Shown: positions 17,955-27,639 of the stretch, piece after piece
Layout of the letters: each line of letters starts with the position of its first letter
Position numbering within the stretch: position 1 is the first letter of the stretch
Assembly: GCF_013386165.1 (NCBI RefSeq)
Contig: NZ_JACAOS010000015.1
Span: 248,001 to 312,000 of the forward strand
Source of the DNA: Pseudomonas gingeri
Lineage (GTDB): Bacteria > Pseudomonadota > Gammaproteobacteria > Pseudomonadales > Pseudomonadaceae
DNA: 64,000 nucleotides
Direction: 5' to 3'
The notes under the pieces: generated by a model
The model's database searches: none
What the model was told of the DNA's origin: nothing
Seen by the model: only the letters and a program-made list of their open reading frames with translations
Position numbers and translations under genes: made by a program

Positions 17955-17974
17955 TAGCGTGAACGTGCACGCTA
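17955..17974 (-). repeat. Inverted repeat in the hcnA leader/promoter
   Basis: TAGCGTG and CACGCTA are separated by six bases. The repeat covers the place where transcription would start if the upstream ANR box sits at -41.5, so it could be a 5' mRNA hairpin beside the RsmA site or a dimeric operator. Confidence 0.5.
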
Positions 17975-17996
17975 AGGGATTCGATGCGTCGGGAAT

Positions 17997-18010
17997 TTGA
18001 TCCAGGCCAG
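17997..18010 (-). promoter_or_regulatory. ANR/FNR-type box upstream of hcnA
   Basis: The minus strand reads CTGGCCTGGATCAA: a perfect ATCAA half-site and a degenerate TTGAT half-site four bases away. Anaerobic activation of hcnA by ANR is established in P. aeruginosa and P. protegens. Placement predicts a transcription start near 17962. Confidence 0.65.
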
Positions 18011-18051
18011 TAAAGAACAACAAAAATCCAGGGGGGCGACCGGCAGCACTA

Positions 18052-18065
18052 CCTACAACTGTAGG
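18052..18065. repeat. Palindrome between cusA and hcnA
   Basis: CCTACAACTGTAGG has six-base arms around a two-base centre. It resembles the outer parts of a lux/phz box, but the spacing is CT-N8-AG and not CT-N12-AG. It stands about 96 bases upstream of the predicted hcnA start point and 18 bases after the cusA stop. Confidence 0.45.
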
Positions 18066-18082
18066 GCGTCCCCCTGCTCACG

Positions 18083-21000
18083 CTAACGCCGGCGCTTCAT
18101 CAACCAATACGCCGCCGGCAACACCAGCATCGACAACAACGGCGCGGTAATCATGCCGCCCACCATGGGCGCGGCAATCCGCTTCATCACCTCCGAACCG
18201 GTGCCGCTGCCCCAGAGGATCGGCAGCAGACCGGCAATAATCACCGCCACCGTCATCACCTTGGGCCGAACCCGCAACACCGCGCCCTCACCGATGGCCT
18301 CCAGCAAGTCCTTGTCCTCCTCTCGCCCGGCATCCAGGCGCGCCGTCCAGGCATTCTTCAGATACAGCAGCATGATCACGCCAAACTCCGCCGACACCCC
18401 AGCCAGGGCGATAAAGCCCACGCCCGTGGCCACCGACAGGTTGAAACCCAGCAGGTAGAGCAACCAGACGCCCCCCGAGAGTGCGAAAGGCAGGGTCAGC
18501 ATGATCAGGCCCGCTTCGCTGAAACGTCCGAAGGTCAGGTAGAGCAGCACGAAAATGATCAGCAAAGTGGCGGGCACCACCCACATCAGACGGGCATTGG
18601 CCCGCTCCAGAAACTCGTACTGCCCGGAATAGGACACGGTCATCCCGGCCTTGAGCTTCACCTGTTGCGCCACCTGTTGCTGCAGGTCGCGGGCGGTGGA
18701 CGCCAGGTCGCGGCCACGGACATCCACATAGACCCAGCCGGACAGCCGGCCATTCTCACTGCGCAACATCGGCGGCCCCGCACTCACTCCGATATCCGCC
18801 ACCGCACCGAGGGTGATCTGCTGCCCGTTCGCCGTCAGCATCGGCAATTGCTGCAAGGCCTGCGGACTGTCGCGCCACTCCCGTGGATAACGCAGGTTGA
18901 TCGGATAACGGGCGACGCCCTCGACCGTCTCCCCCACCGTGCTGCCGCCCACGGCACCGGACACCACCGCCTGCACATCGGCAATGCTCAGGCCATAACG
19001 GGCCGCCGCCAGGCGATTGATCCGGATATCGAGGTAGCTGCCCCCGGTCAAGCGCTCCGCCAGGGCCGAACTCACCCCCGGAACCTGCTTGGCGACGGTT
19101 TCGACCTGGTGGGCAACCTCATCGATATCCGCCAGGGATGTACCGGCCACCTTGACCCCGATCGGGCTCTTGATACCGGTGGCGAGCATATCGATGCGGT
19201 TGCGGATCGGCGGAACCCAGAGGTTCGACAGCCCCGGCACCTTCACCGCCTGGTCCAGCGCCTCGATCAGTTTCTCCGGGGTCATGCCGGCGCGCCATTG
19301 CTCACGGGGCTTGAACTTGATGGTGGTTTCGAACATCTCCAGGGGGGCCGGATCGGTGGCGCTTTCGGCCCGCCCGGACTTGCCGAAGACATGCTCGACT
19401 TCCGGCACCGTGCGGATCATCCGGTTGGTCTGCTGCAGCAGTTCGCTGGCCTTGCTGGCCGGCAAACCTGGCAATGCCGAAGGCATGTACAACAAGTCGC
19501 CTTCATCCAGCGCCGGCATGAATTCCCCGCCCAATTGGCTCAAGGGCCAGAGGCTGGAAAGGAAGATCAGCAGCGCCAGCGCCAGGGTCCACTTCGGCCA
19601 TTTCAGCACCGCGTTTAGCAACGGACGATAGGCCGCGATCAACCAGCGATTGAGCGGGTTCTCCTGTTCGCCGGGAATATGACCGCGAATCCAGTAGCCC
19701 ATCAGCACCGGCACCAGGGTCACCGACAACCCCGCCGCCGCCGCCATCGAATAGGACTTGGTAAACGCCAGCGGACCGAACAGCCGCCCTTCCTGGGCCT
19801 CCAGGGTAAACACCGGGAGAAACGACAGGGTGATGATCAACAGGCTGAAAAACAGCGCCGGCCCTACCTCCGCCGCGGCCTCGCCGATCACCCGCCAATG
19901 AGCCTCGCCTTGCAGCTTCTGGCCGGGATGGCGCAGTTGCCAGGCCTCGATATGTTTATGCGCATTCTCGATCATCACCACCGCCGCATCGACCATCGCG
20001 CCGATGGCAATGGCGATACCACCCAGGGACATGATGTTGGCGTTGACCCCCTCGATACGCATCACGATAAAAGCCATCAATACCCCCAGCGGCAGGGTAA
20101 TGATCGCCACCAGGGACGAGCGCCAGTGCCAGAGGAACAGCAGGCAGACCAGCGCCACCACGCCAAACTCCTCCAGCAGTTTGAAGCTGAGGTTGTGCAC
20201 AGCACGATCGATCAGTTGCGAACGGTCGTAGGTGGTGACCAGCTCGACTCCGGGCGGCAAACTGCCGCGCAAGCTGTCGAGGCGGGCTTTCACCGCTTGC
20301 AGGGTTTCGTCGGCGTTCTTGCCGGAGCGCAGAATCACCACGCCACCGACCGCCTCGCCTTCACCATCCAGTTCGGCAATGCCACGGCGCATCTCGGGGC
20401 CGATCTGGATCGTCGCCACCTGGCCGAGCAACACCGGCACACCTTGCGCCGAGGTTTTCAACGGGATATTGCGAAAATCCTCCAGGCTCTTCAGATAACC
20501 CGAGGCCCGCACCATGTATTCGCGCTCGGCCAATTCCAGCACCGAGCCACCGGTTTCCTGGTTGGCACTCTTCAGCGCCTCACTGACCTGTTGCTGGGTG
20601 ATGCCGTAGGTCACCATTTTCTGCGGATCGAGCAGGACCTGGTACTCCTTGACCATGCCGCCGATGGTGGCGACTTCGGCGACATTGGGTACGGTCTTGA
20701 GTTCGTACTTGAGGAACCAGTCCTGGATGGAACGCAACTGCGCCAGGTCATGCTGGCCGCTACGGTCCACCAGCGCGTATTGATAGATCCAGCCCACCCC
20801 GGTGGCATCCGGGCCCAAGGTGCTGGTGACGCCCTGGGGCAAGCGCCCCTGGGCTTGATTAAGGTATTCCAATACCCGCGAGCGGGCCCAGTAGAGGTCG
20901 GTACCGTCCTCGAAAATCACGTAGACAAAGGAGTCGCCGAAAAACGAGTAGCCGCGCACCGTCTTGGCCCCGGGGACCGACAGCAAGGTGCTGGCCAGCG

Positions 21001-21202
21001 GATAGGTGATCTGGTTTTCGACGATCTGCGGTGCCTGCCCGGGAAAGCTGGTGCGCACGATCACCTGGGTATCGGACAGGTCCGGCAACGCATCGAGCGG
21101 CGTATTGCGCACCGACCAGATCCCCCAGGCGACGATAAACAGCGTCGCCAGCAGGATCAGGAAACGATTGCCGATGGACCAATGGATCAGGCGCTTGATC
21201 AT
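18083..21202 (-). CDS. cusA: Cu(I)/Ag(I) efflux RND pump CusA
   Basis: 1039-residue inner-membrane RND proton antiporter that drives Cu(I)/Ag(I) out through CusB and CusC. It is of the heavy-metal HME type, with twelve membrane segments, and closely follows E. coli CusA. The three-methionine metal site is conserved in the segments [15 protein letters not shown] and IDMLATG, which argues for Cu/Ag and against Zn/Co (CzcA). The proton-relay helix [22 protein letters not shown] is present. Its ATG overlaps the cusB stop by four bases. The hcn genes follow 146 bases downstream on the same strand. Confidence 0.95.
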   Translation of the reverse strand: MIKRLIHWSIGNRFLILLATLFIVAWGIWSVRNTPLDALPDLSDTQVIVRTSFPGQAPQIVENQITYPLASTLLSVPGAKTVRGYSFFGDSFVYVIFEDGTDLYWARSRVLEYLNQAQGRLPQGVTSTLGPDATGVGWIYQYALVDRSGQHDLAQLRSIQDWFLKYELKTVPNVAEVATIGGMVKEYQVLLDPQKMVTYGITQQQVSEALKSANQETGGSVLELAEREYMVRASGYLKSLEDFRNIPLKTSAQGVPVLLGQVATIQIGPEMRRGIAELDGEGEAVGGVVILRSGKNADETLQAVKARLDSLRGSLPPGVELVTTYDRSQLIDRAVHNLSFKLLEEFGVVALVCLLFLWHWRSSLVAIITLPLGVLMAFIVMRIEGVNANIMSLGGIAIAIGAMVDAAVVMIENAHKHIEAWQLRHPGQKLQGEAHWRVIGEAAAEVGPALFFSLLIITLSFLPVFTLEAQEGRLFGPLAFTKSYSMAAAAGLSVTLVPVLMGYWIRGHIPGEQENPLNRWLIAAYRPLLNAVLKWPKWTLALALLIFLSSLWPLSQLGGEFMPALDEGDLLYMPSALPGLPASKASELLQQTNRMIRTVPEVEHVFGKSGRAESATDPAPLEMFETTIKFKPREQWRAGMTPEKLIEALDQAVKVPGLSNLWVPPIRNRIDMLATGIKSPIGVKVAGTSLADIDEVAHQVETVAKQVPGVSSALAERLTGGSYLDIRINRLAAARYGLSIADVQAVVSGAVGGSTVGETVEGVARYPINLRYPREWRDSPQALQQLPMLTANGQQITLGAVADIGVSAGPPMLRSENGRLSGWVYVDVRGRDLASTARDLQQQVAQQVKLKAGMTVSYSGQYEFLERANARLMWVVPATLLIIFVLLYLTFGRFSEAGLIMLTLPFALSGGVWLLYLLGFNLSVATGVGFIALAGVSAEFGVIMLLYLKNAWTARLDAGREEDKDLLEAIGEGAVLRVRPKVMTVAVIIAGLLPILWGSGTGSEVMKRIAAPMVGGMITAPLLSMLVLPAAYWLMKRRR

Positions 21203-22431
21203 TTCATGCCCTCCATCTTTTCCATTGGCTCATCGGTGGGGACGATGCCTTGCAAACTGGCTTCCGAGTCGAGCAGGAACTGCCCGGAGGTCACCACTTT
21301 CTGGCCCTCGCTCAGGCCGTCGAGCACTTCGATACGCCCGGCGGACTCGCGTCCGATACGAATTTCCATCGGTTTATAGTGGCCCTGGTCCCCGGCCAGC
21401 ATCACCAGGGTGCGTTTGCCCGTGCGGATCACCGCTTCGCTGGGCACCAACAGGCTGGGGGTCGGATCGGGATCGGCGAGGCGCACGCTGGCGAACATGC
21501 CCGGCCGCAGCTTGCCGTCGGGGTTGGACAACTGGCTACGCACCGTCAGGGTACGGTTCTGCGGATCGACACTGGGCAATACCGCCACCACCTGTCCCGC
21601 CAGCGTCTTTCCGGGATACGCGGACAAGGCCACGGACACCGGCGCGCCGACCTCGACAGAGGTCGCCTGCGCCTCGGGGATCGCGGTGTCGAGCCAGACG
21701 CTACCCAGGCCGTTGATGCGCGCCAGGCTCATCCCGGCAGAGACACTCATCCCCGCGCGCACGTCCAGGCTTTGCAGTTCACCGGCAATCGGCGTCGACA
21801 GGGTCAGCACTGGGAGAACCTTGCGGGTCTTCGCCACCTGGGCGATCACCGCTTCGGGCATGCCGAGCAATTGCAGGCGTTGGCGCGAGGCCTGGATCAA
21901 GCGGCTGTCGCCGCTGGCGAGGACCGCGACGAACTCCAGTTGCGCGGCCGACCACTCGGGTATCAACAGATCCACCAGGGGCGCACCGGCCGGCAGCACG
22001 TCACCGGGTGCGCGGTCATAGACACGCTCGACAAAGCCCGCCGCACGGGCTTGCAGATTGGCGATATCGCGCTGGTTGTAACCCAGCGAACCGACGGCAT
22101 CGAGCCCTCCGGGCAGGCGTTCGCGCACCACCGCGGCGGTGCGCATGCCGAGGTTCTGGGCCAGTTGTGGCGATACGCTGATGGACGAGGTGTCCTCGGC
22201 GCCATCGACATACTTGGGCACCAGTTGCATGTCCATAAATGGCGATTTGCCCGGCGAATTGAAATGCTGGGTCGGGTACATCGGATCGAACCAGTACAGG
22301 GCCGGGCGATCTTTCTTCGCGCCATCGCCCATGGCTGACATCCCAGTCCCGCCGTGGCCGAGCCAGAAGCCCCCGGCAACACCCAGTCCCGCCAGCGCGA
22401 GGGTCAACAGGGAGTAAGTGAGCGTTTTCAT
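21199..22431 (-). CDS. cusB: Efflux RND periplasmic adaptor CusB
   Basis: 410-residue membrane-fusion protein linking CusA to the outer-membrane channel. After an N-terminal anchor/signal segment there is the small heavy-metal-binding domain [20 protein letters not shown] with [10 protein letters not shown], seen in CusB-type adaptors, then hairpin, lipoyl and beta-barrel domains ([20 protein letters not shown]). It overlaps both cusC and cusA by four bases, showing a tightly coupled cusCBA operon. Confidence 0.95.
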   Translation of the reverse strand: MKTLTYSLLTLALAGLGVAGGFWLGHGGTGMSAMGDGAKKDRPALYWFDPMYPTQHFNSPGKSPFMDMQLVPKYVDGAEDTSSISVSPQLAQNLGMRTAAVVRERLPGGLDAVGSLGYNQRDIANLQARAAGFVERVYDRAPGDVLPAGAPLVDLLIPEWSAAQLEFVAVLASGDSRLIQASRQRLQLLGMPEAVIAQVAKTRKVLPVLTLSTPIAGELQSLDVRAGMSVSAGMSLARINGLGSVWLDTAIPEAQATSVEVGAPVSVALSAYPGKTLAGQVVAVLPSVDPQNRTLTVRSQLSNPDGKLRPGMFASVRLADPDPTPSLLVPSEAVIRTGKRTLVMLAGDQGHYKPMEIRIGRESAGRIEVLDGLSEGQKVVTSGQFLLDSEASLQGIVPTDEPMEKMEGMK

Positions 22432-23693
22432 TTGAGGCCCTCGACATAGGCGTAATACAGGCTGGCGGACAATTGGCTGAACTGATTCTGTTGGGTGACA
22501 CTGCGCAGCTGTGCCTCGATCAGATCGCGACGGGCGCCTATCACTTCGTTCAACGGGCTCTTGCCGGCTTTGTAGGACGCCAGCGAAAGCTCGGCGCGGC
22601 GCTCGGCCAGGGGAATCGCCGACTGTTGCGAACGCTCCAGGGCTTTCTTCAAGCGATCGAGTTCGGCCAGGCCGCTTTCCAGCTCGGCCTTGTGCTCACG
22701 CAACATGACTTCCTGCTCGGCCTCGCGTTGCTCGACTTCATGCTGGCGCGCATTGATCCTCGGTCCCTGGCGGGAACCGGTGAACAGCGGCAGGTCGAAG
22801 GTGAATTTCAGCGACGCCGTATCGCCGCCCAACTGCCGGTCACGCTGGGCGTAGACCAGCTCGACGCCCCAGTCGGGTTTCTTCTGCGCGATGGCATCGG
22901 CCAGTTCGGCATTGGCCTCGCTGACCCGCGCCGTGGCGGCTTGCAGGTCCGGATGGCGCTCCAGGCTGTGCTGGGTATGGGGCAGAATCGGGCCCCAGGT
23001 CGGTGGCCCGTCGGCCAGGGGCTGGTCGGCATCGGCGCCGATCCAGCGGCGCAGCTTGGCCCGGGTCATGGCGATGTTCTGTACCAGCTCGTCACGTCGG
23101 TCGGCCAGCGCCAGGGCTTGCTGATCAGCCTGGAGCAGATCGCCCGCCTGCGCGGTACCGGCGGCGATACGCGATGGGGTGGTGCTGCGCAACAGTGCAA
23201 CCTGATGATCCAGCTGGTCGAAGTTTTTCACGCTGAGTTCGGCGTAATAGACATTCAGCCAGGCCAGCGCGGTTTGTCGCTTGATCTCCAGTAACGAGGC
23301 CCGGCGCTCGGCTTCGGCGACATCCACGTTCGCCAGCGCAAGCTGTTTGCGGGCCAGGCGTTTGTCACTGTTGGGCACCTGCTGGCTCAGGCCGATCTGG
23401 CGTTCGGTCATCGAATCGCTGTGGAACGAATAACGATCGGAGTCCTGGATCGGCAGGTCCTGGATCCCCAGCATCAGCTTGGGATCGGGCAACGCATCGG
23501 CGGGACCGACCGAGGACTGTGCCGACTCGACCTGCGCCAGGCGAGCGAGGTTTTCGGGGGCGGTATTTTCGGCCAGGTGCTGGGCACGCTCGAAACTCAG
23601 CGGCTCGGCCCTGACGGCTACCAGCGGGCTTGCGCCCAGGACAACAGCGATCACACCGGCCAATACGCGGTGTGAGGGAAGGAAAGCGAACAT
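22428..23693 (-). CDS. cusC: TolC-family outer-membrane channel CusC
   Basis: 421-residue outer-membrane efflux channel with a signal peptide (MFAFLPSHRVLAGVIAVVLG core, cleaved near VRAEP) and two TolC-type repeats rich in helices. It has no obvious lipobox, unlike E. coli CusC. The ATG at 23693 has GGAGACG before it; the longer frame to 23732 begins in the intergenic gap. It precedes and overlaps cusB by four bases. Confidence 0.93.
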   Translation of the reverse strand: MFAFLPSHRVLAGVIAVVLGASPLVAVRAEPLSFERAQHLAENTAPENLARLAQVESAQSSVGPADALPDPKLMLGIQDLPIQDSDRYSFHSDSMTERQIGLSQQVPNSDKRLARKQLALANVDVAEAERRASLLEIKRQTALAWLNVYYAELSVKNFDQLDHQVALLRSTTPSRIAAGTAQAGDLLQADQQALALADRRDELVQNIAMTRAKLRRWIGADADQPLADGPPTWGPILPHTQHSLERHPDLQAATARVSEANAELADAIAQKKPDWGVELVYAQRDRQLGGDTASLKFTFDLPLFTGSRQGPRINARQHEVEQREAEQEVMLREHKAELESGLAELDRLKKALERSQQSAIPLAERRAELSLASYKAGKSPLNEVIGARRDLIEAQLRSVTQQNQFSQLSASLYYAYVEGLK

Positions 23694-23794
23694 GCTTTCG
23701 TCTCCAATGCAGGATCGACGCGTCCGCTGCAAATAGCGGTCGCGATGGCCCCTACGCCGTTTTGTGCGGGCGTACGGGGATTCGGATCAAGGCA

Positions 23795-24136
23795 TCAGAC
23801 GTAACGCGGAGGGCGCCACAGATCGGCAGGCTCAGACAGGAGCACGGCGGGCGGTTGCAGGGTAAGCGGGAGCGGCAGAACCGGGCTGAAGGTCCGGATC
23901 GTCAAGACCTGGGCCAGACTACCAATCTTGCACTCCTCCCCCGACTTGCAGGGCGACTTGGAGGCGGCACCGTGTTCCATATCATTGCAGCAGGGCGCGC
24001 CGGTCATTTTCGACCCGGCGTGGTTCATCAACGGCATCGGGCAAGGTTCAGCGAAAGACGCTGCCGCAGCCACGCTGCCGAAGATCGGCAGCATCAGGCT
24101 GAGTAGCAAGGTCAAGATCAGCTGAAACCTGAACAT
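23795..24136 (-). CDS. Small secreted Cys/Met/His-rich protein at the head of the cus operon
   Basis: 113 residues. A signal peptide (MFRFQLILTLLLSLMLP to VAAAASF) is followed by a short region dense in soft-metal ligands: EPCPMPLMNHAGSK, GAPCCNDMEHG and SPCKSGEECK. This suggests periplasmic copper/silver binding, but I do not recognise a named family. It lies 101 bases before cusC on the same strand and is probably the first gene of that operon. The ATG at 24136 places the signal peptide at the N-terminus; the longer frame to 24247 overlaps the upstream gene. Confidence 0.75.
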   Translation of the reverse strand: MFRFQLILTLLLSLMLPIFGSVAAAASFAEPCPMPLMNHAGSKMTGAPCCNDMEHGAASKSPCKSGEECKIGSLAQVLTIRTFSPVLPLPLTLQPPAVLLSEPADLWRPPRYV

Positions 24137-24173
24137 CGAATGCGCCAATGAAAGGGGTTGCGGTGAAGGTAGG

Positions 24174-24200
24174 CTACTTAAACCGCTGCAGGTTAAGTAG
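24174..24200. promoter_or_regulatory. Palindrome upstream of the cus operon
   Basis: CTACTTAAACC (24174-24184) and GGTTAAGTAG (24191-24200) form an inverted repeat with a six-base centre and one bulged base. It is AT-rich and centred about 50 bases before the small secreted-protein start, which fits an operator better than a terminator. It may be the copper-responsive site, but it does not match a cop-box that I can recall. Confidence 0.5.
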
Positions 24201-24236
24201 ACATTAATATTCGTGGCAGCGCTGCTTGCCCACGCC

Positions 24237-24659
24237 TTACTCCGCAACCGCCTGCAACATCCACACGTCGTCTTGCTCCACGATCAGGCCGCTGGCCAGC
24301 AGCAGCGGGCGCACCCGGATATGCAGTTCCGGCTTCACGAACTCATGCACCCTGGACAAATCCAGCGCACCTGGGACCTCGAGTTCACTCTTGAAGAACG
24401 ACAACCAGGCCTTCTTCAGCATCAGGAGCACCTCGCTCGGGGTAGTCCTGGCAAACTGGCGGTTGACCACCTTGCCCAGCTCGAAGGTGTGCTGGAAGGC
24501 ATAGCCGGTTTCCACACCTGCCGCCTCCACGCAACGCAAGCATTGGCACGGCCCATCGGCAAAAGCCTGGAGCAGAAAAGCGCTGAAATCCGTCACGGGC
24601 TTGAGGGAAAGTCGCTTGTCCGTCTGAAACAAATCGTCCTGCTGTGCCATTTCCGTCAT
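24237..24659 (-). CDS. Conserved hypothetical protein with CxCxxC motif
   Basis: 140 residues, no signal peptide or membrane segment. A cysteine cluster DGPCQCLRCVEAAG sits near residue 40, which could hold a metal. The rest is mixed alpha/beta, ending in RPLLLASGLIVEQDDVWMLQAV. I do not recognise the family. The ATG at 24659 has AAGGAAGGG upstream. It lies 130 bases after the ATPase regulator on the same strand and a small hairpin (24680-24699) stands before it. Confidence 0.7.
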   Translation of the reverse strand: MTEMAQQDDLFQTDKRLSLKPVTDFSAFLLQAFADGPCQCLRCVEAAGVETGYAFQHTFELGKVVNRQFARTTPSEVLLMLKKAWLSFFKSELEVPGALDLSRVHEFVKPELHIRVRPLLLASGLIVEQDDVWMLQAVAE

Positions 24660-24679
24660 CGTGCCCTTCCTTAACAATA

Positions 24680-24699
24680 GGTTGCGACTGCCCGCAACC
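24680..24699 (-). repeat. Short hairpin upstream of the CxCxxC protein gene
   Basis: GGTTGCG and CGCAACC pair around a six-base loop, ending about 20 bases before the start codon at 24659. It could be the end of the regulator transcript or a leader structure; no U-tract follows. Confidence 0.35.
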
Positions 24700-24789
24700 C
24701 TTTGGAGTCCCGGATAAAAAGTCGCGAAGTTAATCCCTTGACTGCCTGATGTCAAAACAGCGGGCAGTACAGCCGTGCGCCACAAACAC

Positions 24790-27339
24790 TCAACCCTCCA
24801 GATCGGAGACTGTCGGGACATCCAGCCCAACGGTTTGCCTGGACAGTGCCAGGGTGCAGAACATCTCACGGTCCATACGGGCACCTTCGGTCATCAGCCG
24901 GGCAATGAAGGATTTATCCAGGCGCTCGTAAATCTTGTGTGAAATACGCACGCGGATCCTGGTCATATTGAAATCACGGGCACCCGCAGGATCATAGGCG
25001 AGTTTGGCATACCCCATCAGCCGCGCAGCGACGGCAATACGGCTTTCCAATGTCGCCAACCAGACAAAAAGGTCGGTATACAAACCGAACCACTCCCAGC
25101 CAAGACTTCTGGACTCGCAGACAAAATCAGCCAGTACCTTGCGCGCTTCGCGCATTTTTTCCAATGAGAGCAACGCCATGGCCATTGTGGCCAAGGCATG
25201 TGGCAACACAATATTTCGATAGGTGCCGCGATGGGCACACAACGCTTGACTGCGCTGCAAGGCACACTCGTACTCGCCCTTGGCCAGATTGAGTTTGGCC
25301 TGGCCATTGAGAGCCAACCGTTCAGTGCTCTCCAGCCCCGCTGACAGTGCCAGCAGTTGCAATGACTCCAGGGCAAAAGAGGCGTCTTCGGGTTGCTCGC
25401 AACGTTGATACAGAATGACTTCAGCCAGTAGCCGCTCGGCACGTAAACGTGGGGGCCAGTCGGCACACTCGATCTCGATGATTTCCTCGAGTATGCAACG
25501 CGCTTCGCACGAGGGTAGGACAGCGCTGTCCATGGCACGACACAAGGCCAGGAAAACCCCACATTGATCGCCGAGCGAGCGATAGAACACCAGTGCGCGC
25601 GAGGAAAAACCAGCCGAACGCGTCGTGCTGCTGCCTGTGTGCAGCCGACTGAACTCCAGCCAATACCTGGCAAGCAAGGTTTCCAGATCGAAAGGTGAGA
25701 TCTCCAGCACCAGGGTCTGCATCAATGCCATGGCGACAGACTCAAACGAAAGAAAACGCTGACGGCCTTCACTGACCAGACCCTGCTGAAAGAACAACGG
25801 GCCGGATACACCCAACAATTTCAAGGCCAATTCCGGCTGATGGTCCTGGCTCCAATCCAATGCCGCTCGAACGTTGTCAGTGTCCGCTGCGTACTCCTCC
25901 AACCAGGACTTATCCGCTGCACGCCAGTAAGCCTCATAAGCCCGAATCATCAATTCGGTAACGCTCAAGGCATGCCGATGGCGCAGAAACCCGGTTTCTC
26001 CCGCCCGATCCAACCTGGCCATAGCGTACTCGCAAACATACTCACACAGTTGGTAACGCCGGACCGGACCATCCTGCACCTCGACCAACGAACGATCCAC
26101 CAAAGCATCCAGGGCATTGATCGCCGCCCACTTATCCAGCGTTATTTCAGCGCATACAGCTGTCGCCAGCTCCAGGGTGAAGCCCCCCACAAATACCGCG
26201 CAGCGGCGCAACAAGGTCTGCTCTACGGGGGAAAGCAGGCTGTAGCTCCACTCCAATCCGGCCCCGAGTGTCTGCTGACGGCCGCCGTTACCGCCGCGCC
26301 GAAGACCGTTGAGCATTTCAAGTCGCTCACCCAGCCGGGAAGCCACGCCCCGCACCCCGAGCAAGGGCAGCCTGGCGGCGGCCAGCTTGATCGGCAAGGC
26401 CATGCCATTGAGTTGTCGACACACGGAAATCACCGCCGCCACATTCTGTGGAGTCACTCTAAAGGTGCGGTCGAGCGCCTGGGCCTGATCGGCAAACAAC
26501 ATCACAGCCGCATATTGCATGGCCTCGTCGGCCGACATATCGATGCCGGGTACCGGCAGGCCGCCAAGGCGAAAGACCCGCTCACTTTCAACTCTGAGCG
26601 CTGCCTGGCTGGTAATGAGCAGCCGAATCCGCGGCGCCTTCTCACCAATGAGCCAGGCGAGCCGGGCGATAGCCTCCAGGAGATGCTCGGCGCCATCAAG
26701 GATCAACACGATATCCAGGGACGCCAGTGCCAAGAGCAATTCAGCCAATGGCTCGCTCGTGGGGATCGGCAGCATCAAGGCACACGCGACCGCCAGCACC
26801 AACTGTTCGGGATCGGTGATGGCGGACAATTCAACCCAAATGGCCGGTTTTAACCGATGGGCCGCCGTGAGCGCAAATGCACTCTTGCCTATCCCCGCAG
26901 CCCCGACGATGGACACCAACGGGTAGGCCTGAACAAGCTCAAGTAGCTCGACAAGCTCCTGGTCTCGCCCTATGAGTTTACGCGGCGCGGCGGGCAGGCT
27001 CGTCGAAAGCCCAGGAACGGCCTCGGCAGGCGGGAGCGAGCGCTCCTCCAGCGCCATCGCAAAGCGGTAGCCCTGGCCGGTCACCGTGACCACGGCTTGC
27101 ATCCCCAGCACCTTGCGCAACGTCGAAACCTGCACCTGCAGGTTGTTTTCCTCGACAAACAGGTTCGGCCACACCAACTCGAGCAGTTCACTCTTGCTGA
27201 CCATGCGCTCGCGCCGTTCAATCAAGGCCAGCAATACATCAAAAGCGCGAGCCCCCAAGGCTACGGGGCGGCTATCGACATACAACCTCCGCTCTGCCGG
27301 GCGAACTTCAAATCGTCCAAATCGGTAGTCGCGCTTCAT
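24790..27339 (-). CDS. OmpR-type winged-helix regulator with P-loop ATPase domain
   Basis: 849 residues. Residues ~1-97 form an OmpR/PhoB-type Trans_reg_C domain (GARAFDVLLALIERRERMVSK, then VTGQGYRF). A STAND/NB-ARC-like P-loop domain follows, with Walker A GAAGIGKS at 146-153 and Walker B VLILDG near 211-216. Residues ~500-849 are helical and repeat-like, probably TPR. Such proteins are one-component regulators that multimerise on binding ATP and an effector. It is divergent from the five-gene unit starting at 27640 across 300 bases, so it is the likely controller of those genes. Confidence 0.88.
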   Translation of the reverse strand: MKRDYRFGRFEVRPAERRLYVDSRPVALGARAFDVLLALIERRERMVSKSELLELVWPNLFVEENNLQVQVSTLRKVLGMQAVVTVTGQGYRFAMALEERSLPPAEAVPGLSTSLPAAPRKLIGRDQELVELLELVQAYPLVSIVGAAGIGKSAFALTAAHRLKPAIWVELSAITDPEQLVLAVACALMLPIPTSEPLAELLLALASLDIVLILDGAEHLLEAIARLAWLIGEKAPRIRLLITSQAALRVESERVFRLGGLPVPGIDMSADEAMQYAAVMLFADQAQALDRTFRVTPQNVAAVISVCRQLNGMALPIKLAAARLPLLGVRGVASRLGERLEMLNGLRRGGNGGRQQTLGAGLEWSYSLLSPVEQTLLRRCAVFVGGFTLELATAVCAEITLDKWAAINALDALVDRSLVEVQDGPVRRYQLCEYVCEYAMARLDRAGETGFLRHRHALSVTELMIRAYEAYWRAADKSWLEEYAADTDNVRAALDWSQDHQPELALKLLGVSGPLFFQQGLVSEGRQRFLSFESVAMALMQTLVLEISPFDLETLLARYWLEFSRLHTGSSTTRSAGFSSRALVFYRSLGDQCGVFLALCRAMDSAVLPSCEARCILEEIIEIECADWPPRLRAERLLAEVILYQRCEQPEDASFALESLQLLALSAGLESTERLALNGQAKLNLAKGEYECALQRSQALCAHRGTYRNIVLPHALATMAMALLSLEKMREARKVLADFVCESRSLGWEWFGLYTDLFVWLATLESRIAVAARLMGYAKLAYDPAGARDFNMTRIRVRISHKIYERLDKSFIARLMTEGARMDREMFCTLALSRQTVGLDVPTVSDLEG

Positions 27340-27639
27340 CTTCTTCCCTGTGAACAGCTTGCCCGTCCCTCTACGTCCTGCTCAATCCTAGCGAGCACGG
27401 GTATTCAGAATATTTCAGCCAGGCTTCAGAGTGCTTAAGGACTGAAGAGCCCTTTGGGCCTGAAAGTCACTTCCGTCAACCGGGCCAACCTCCAGAGAAT
27501 CTCTCCCGAGCCAGTGGCCATGCTGACGCAGTGAAATTGCCAACCCAGCTTTCAAATCTGTTGGAACTGGAAACCGACACTTTGCACAGGCCACCAGAGC
27601 CCATTCGGGCCAAGGCCAAACCGTACCCAGGAGCTGTTC
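27340..27639. promoter_or_regulatory. Divergent promoter region, ATPase regulator / 27640 operon
   Basis: 300 non-coding bases. An inverted repeat CTTCAG (27424-27429) / CTGAAG (27442-27447) has the inner palindrome CTTAAG, making a candidate operator. The right end has the ribosome site AGGAGCTGTTC for 27640. No sigma-70 boxes stand out. Confidence 0.45.

Noticed and set aside
18052..18065. Quorum-sensing lux box ahead of hcnA
   Set aside because: Spacing is CT-N8-AG, not CT-N12-AG, so it was only listed as a palindrome.
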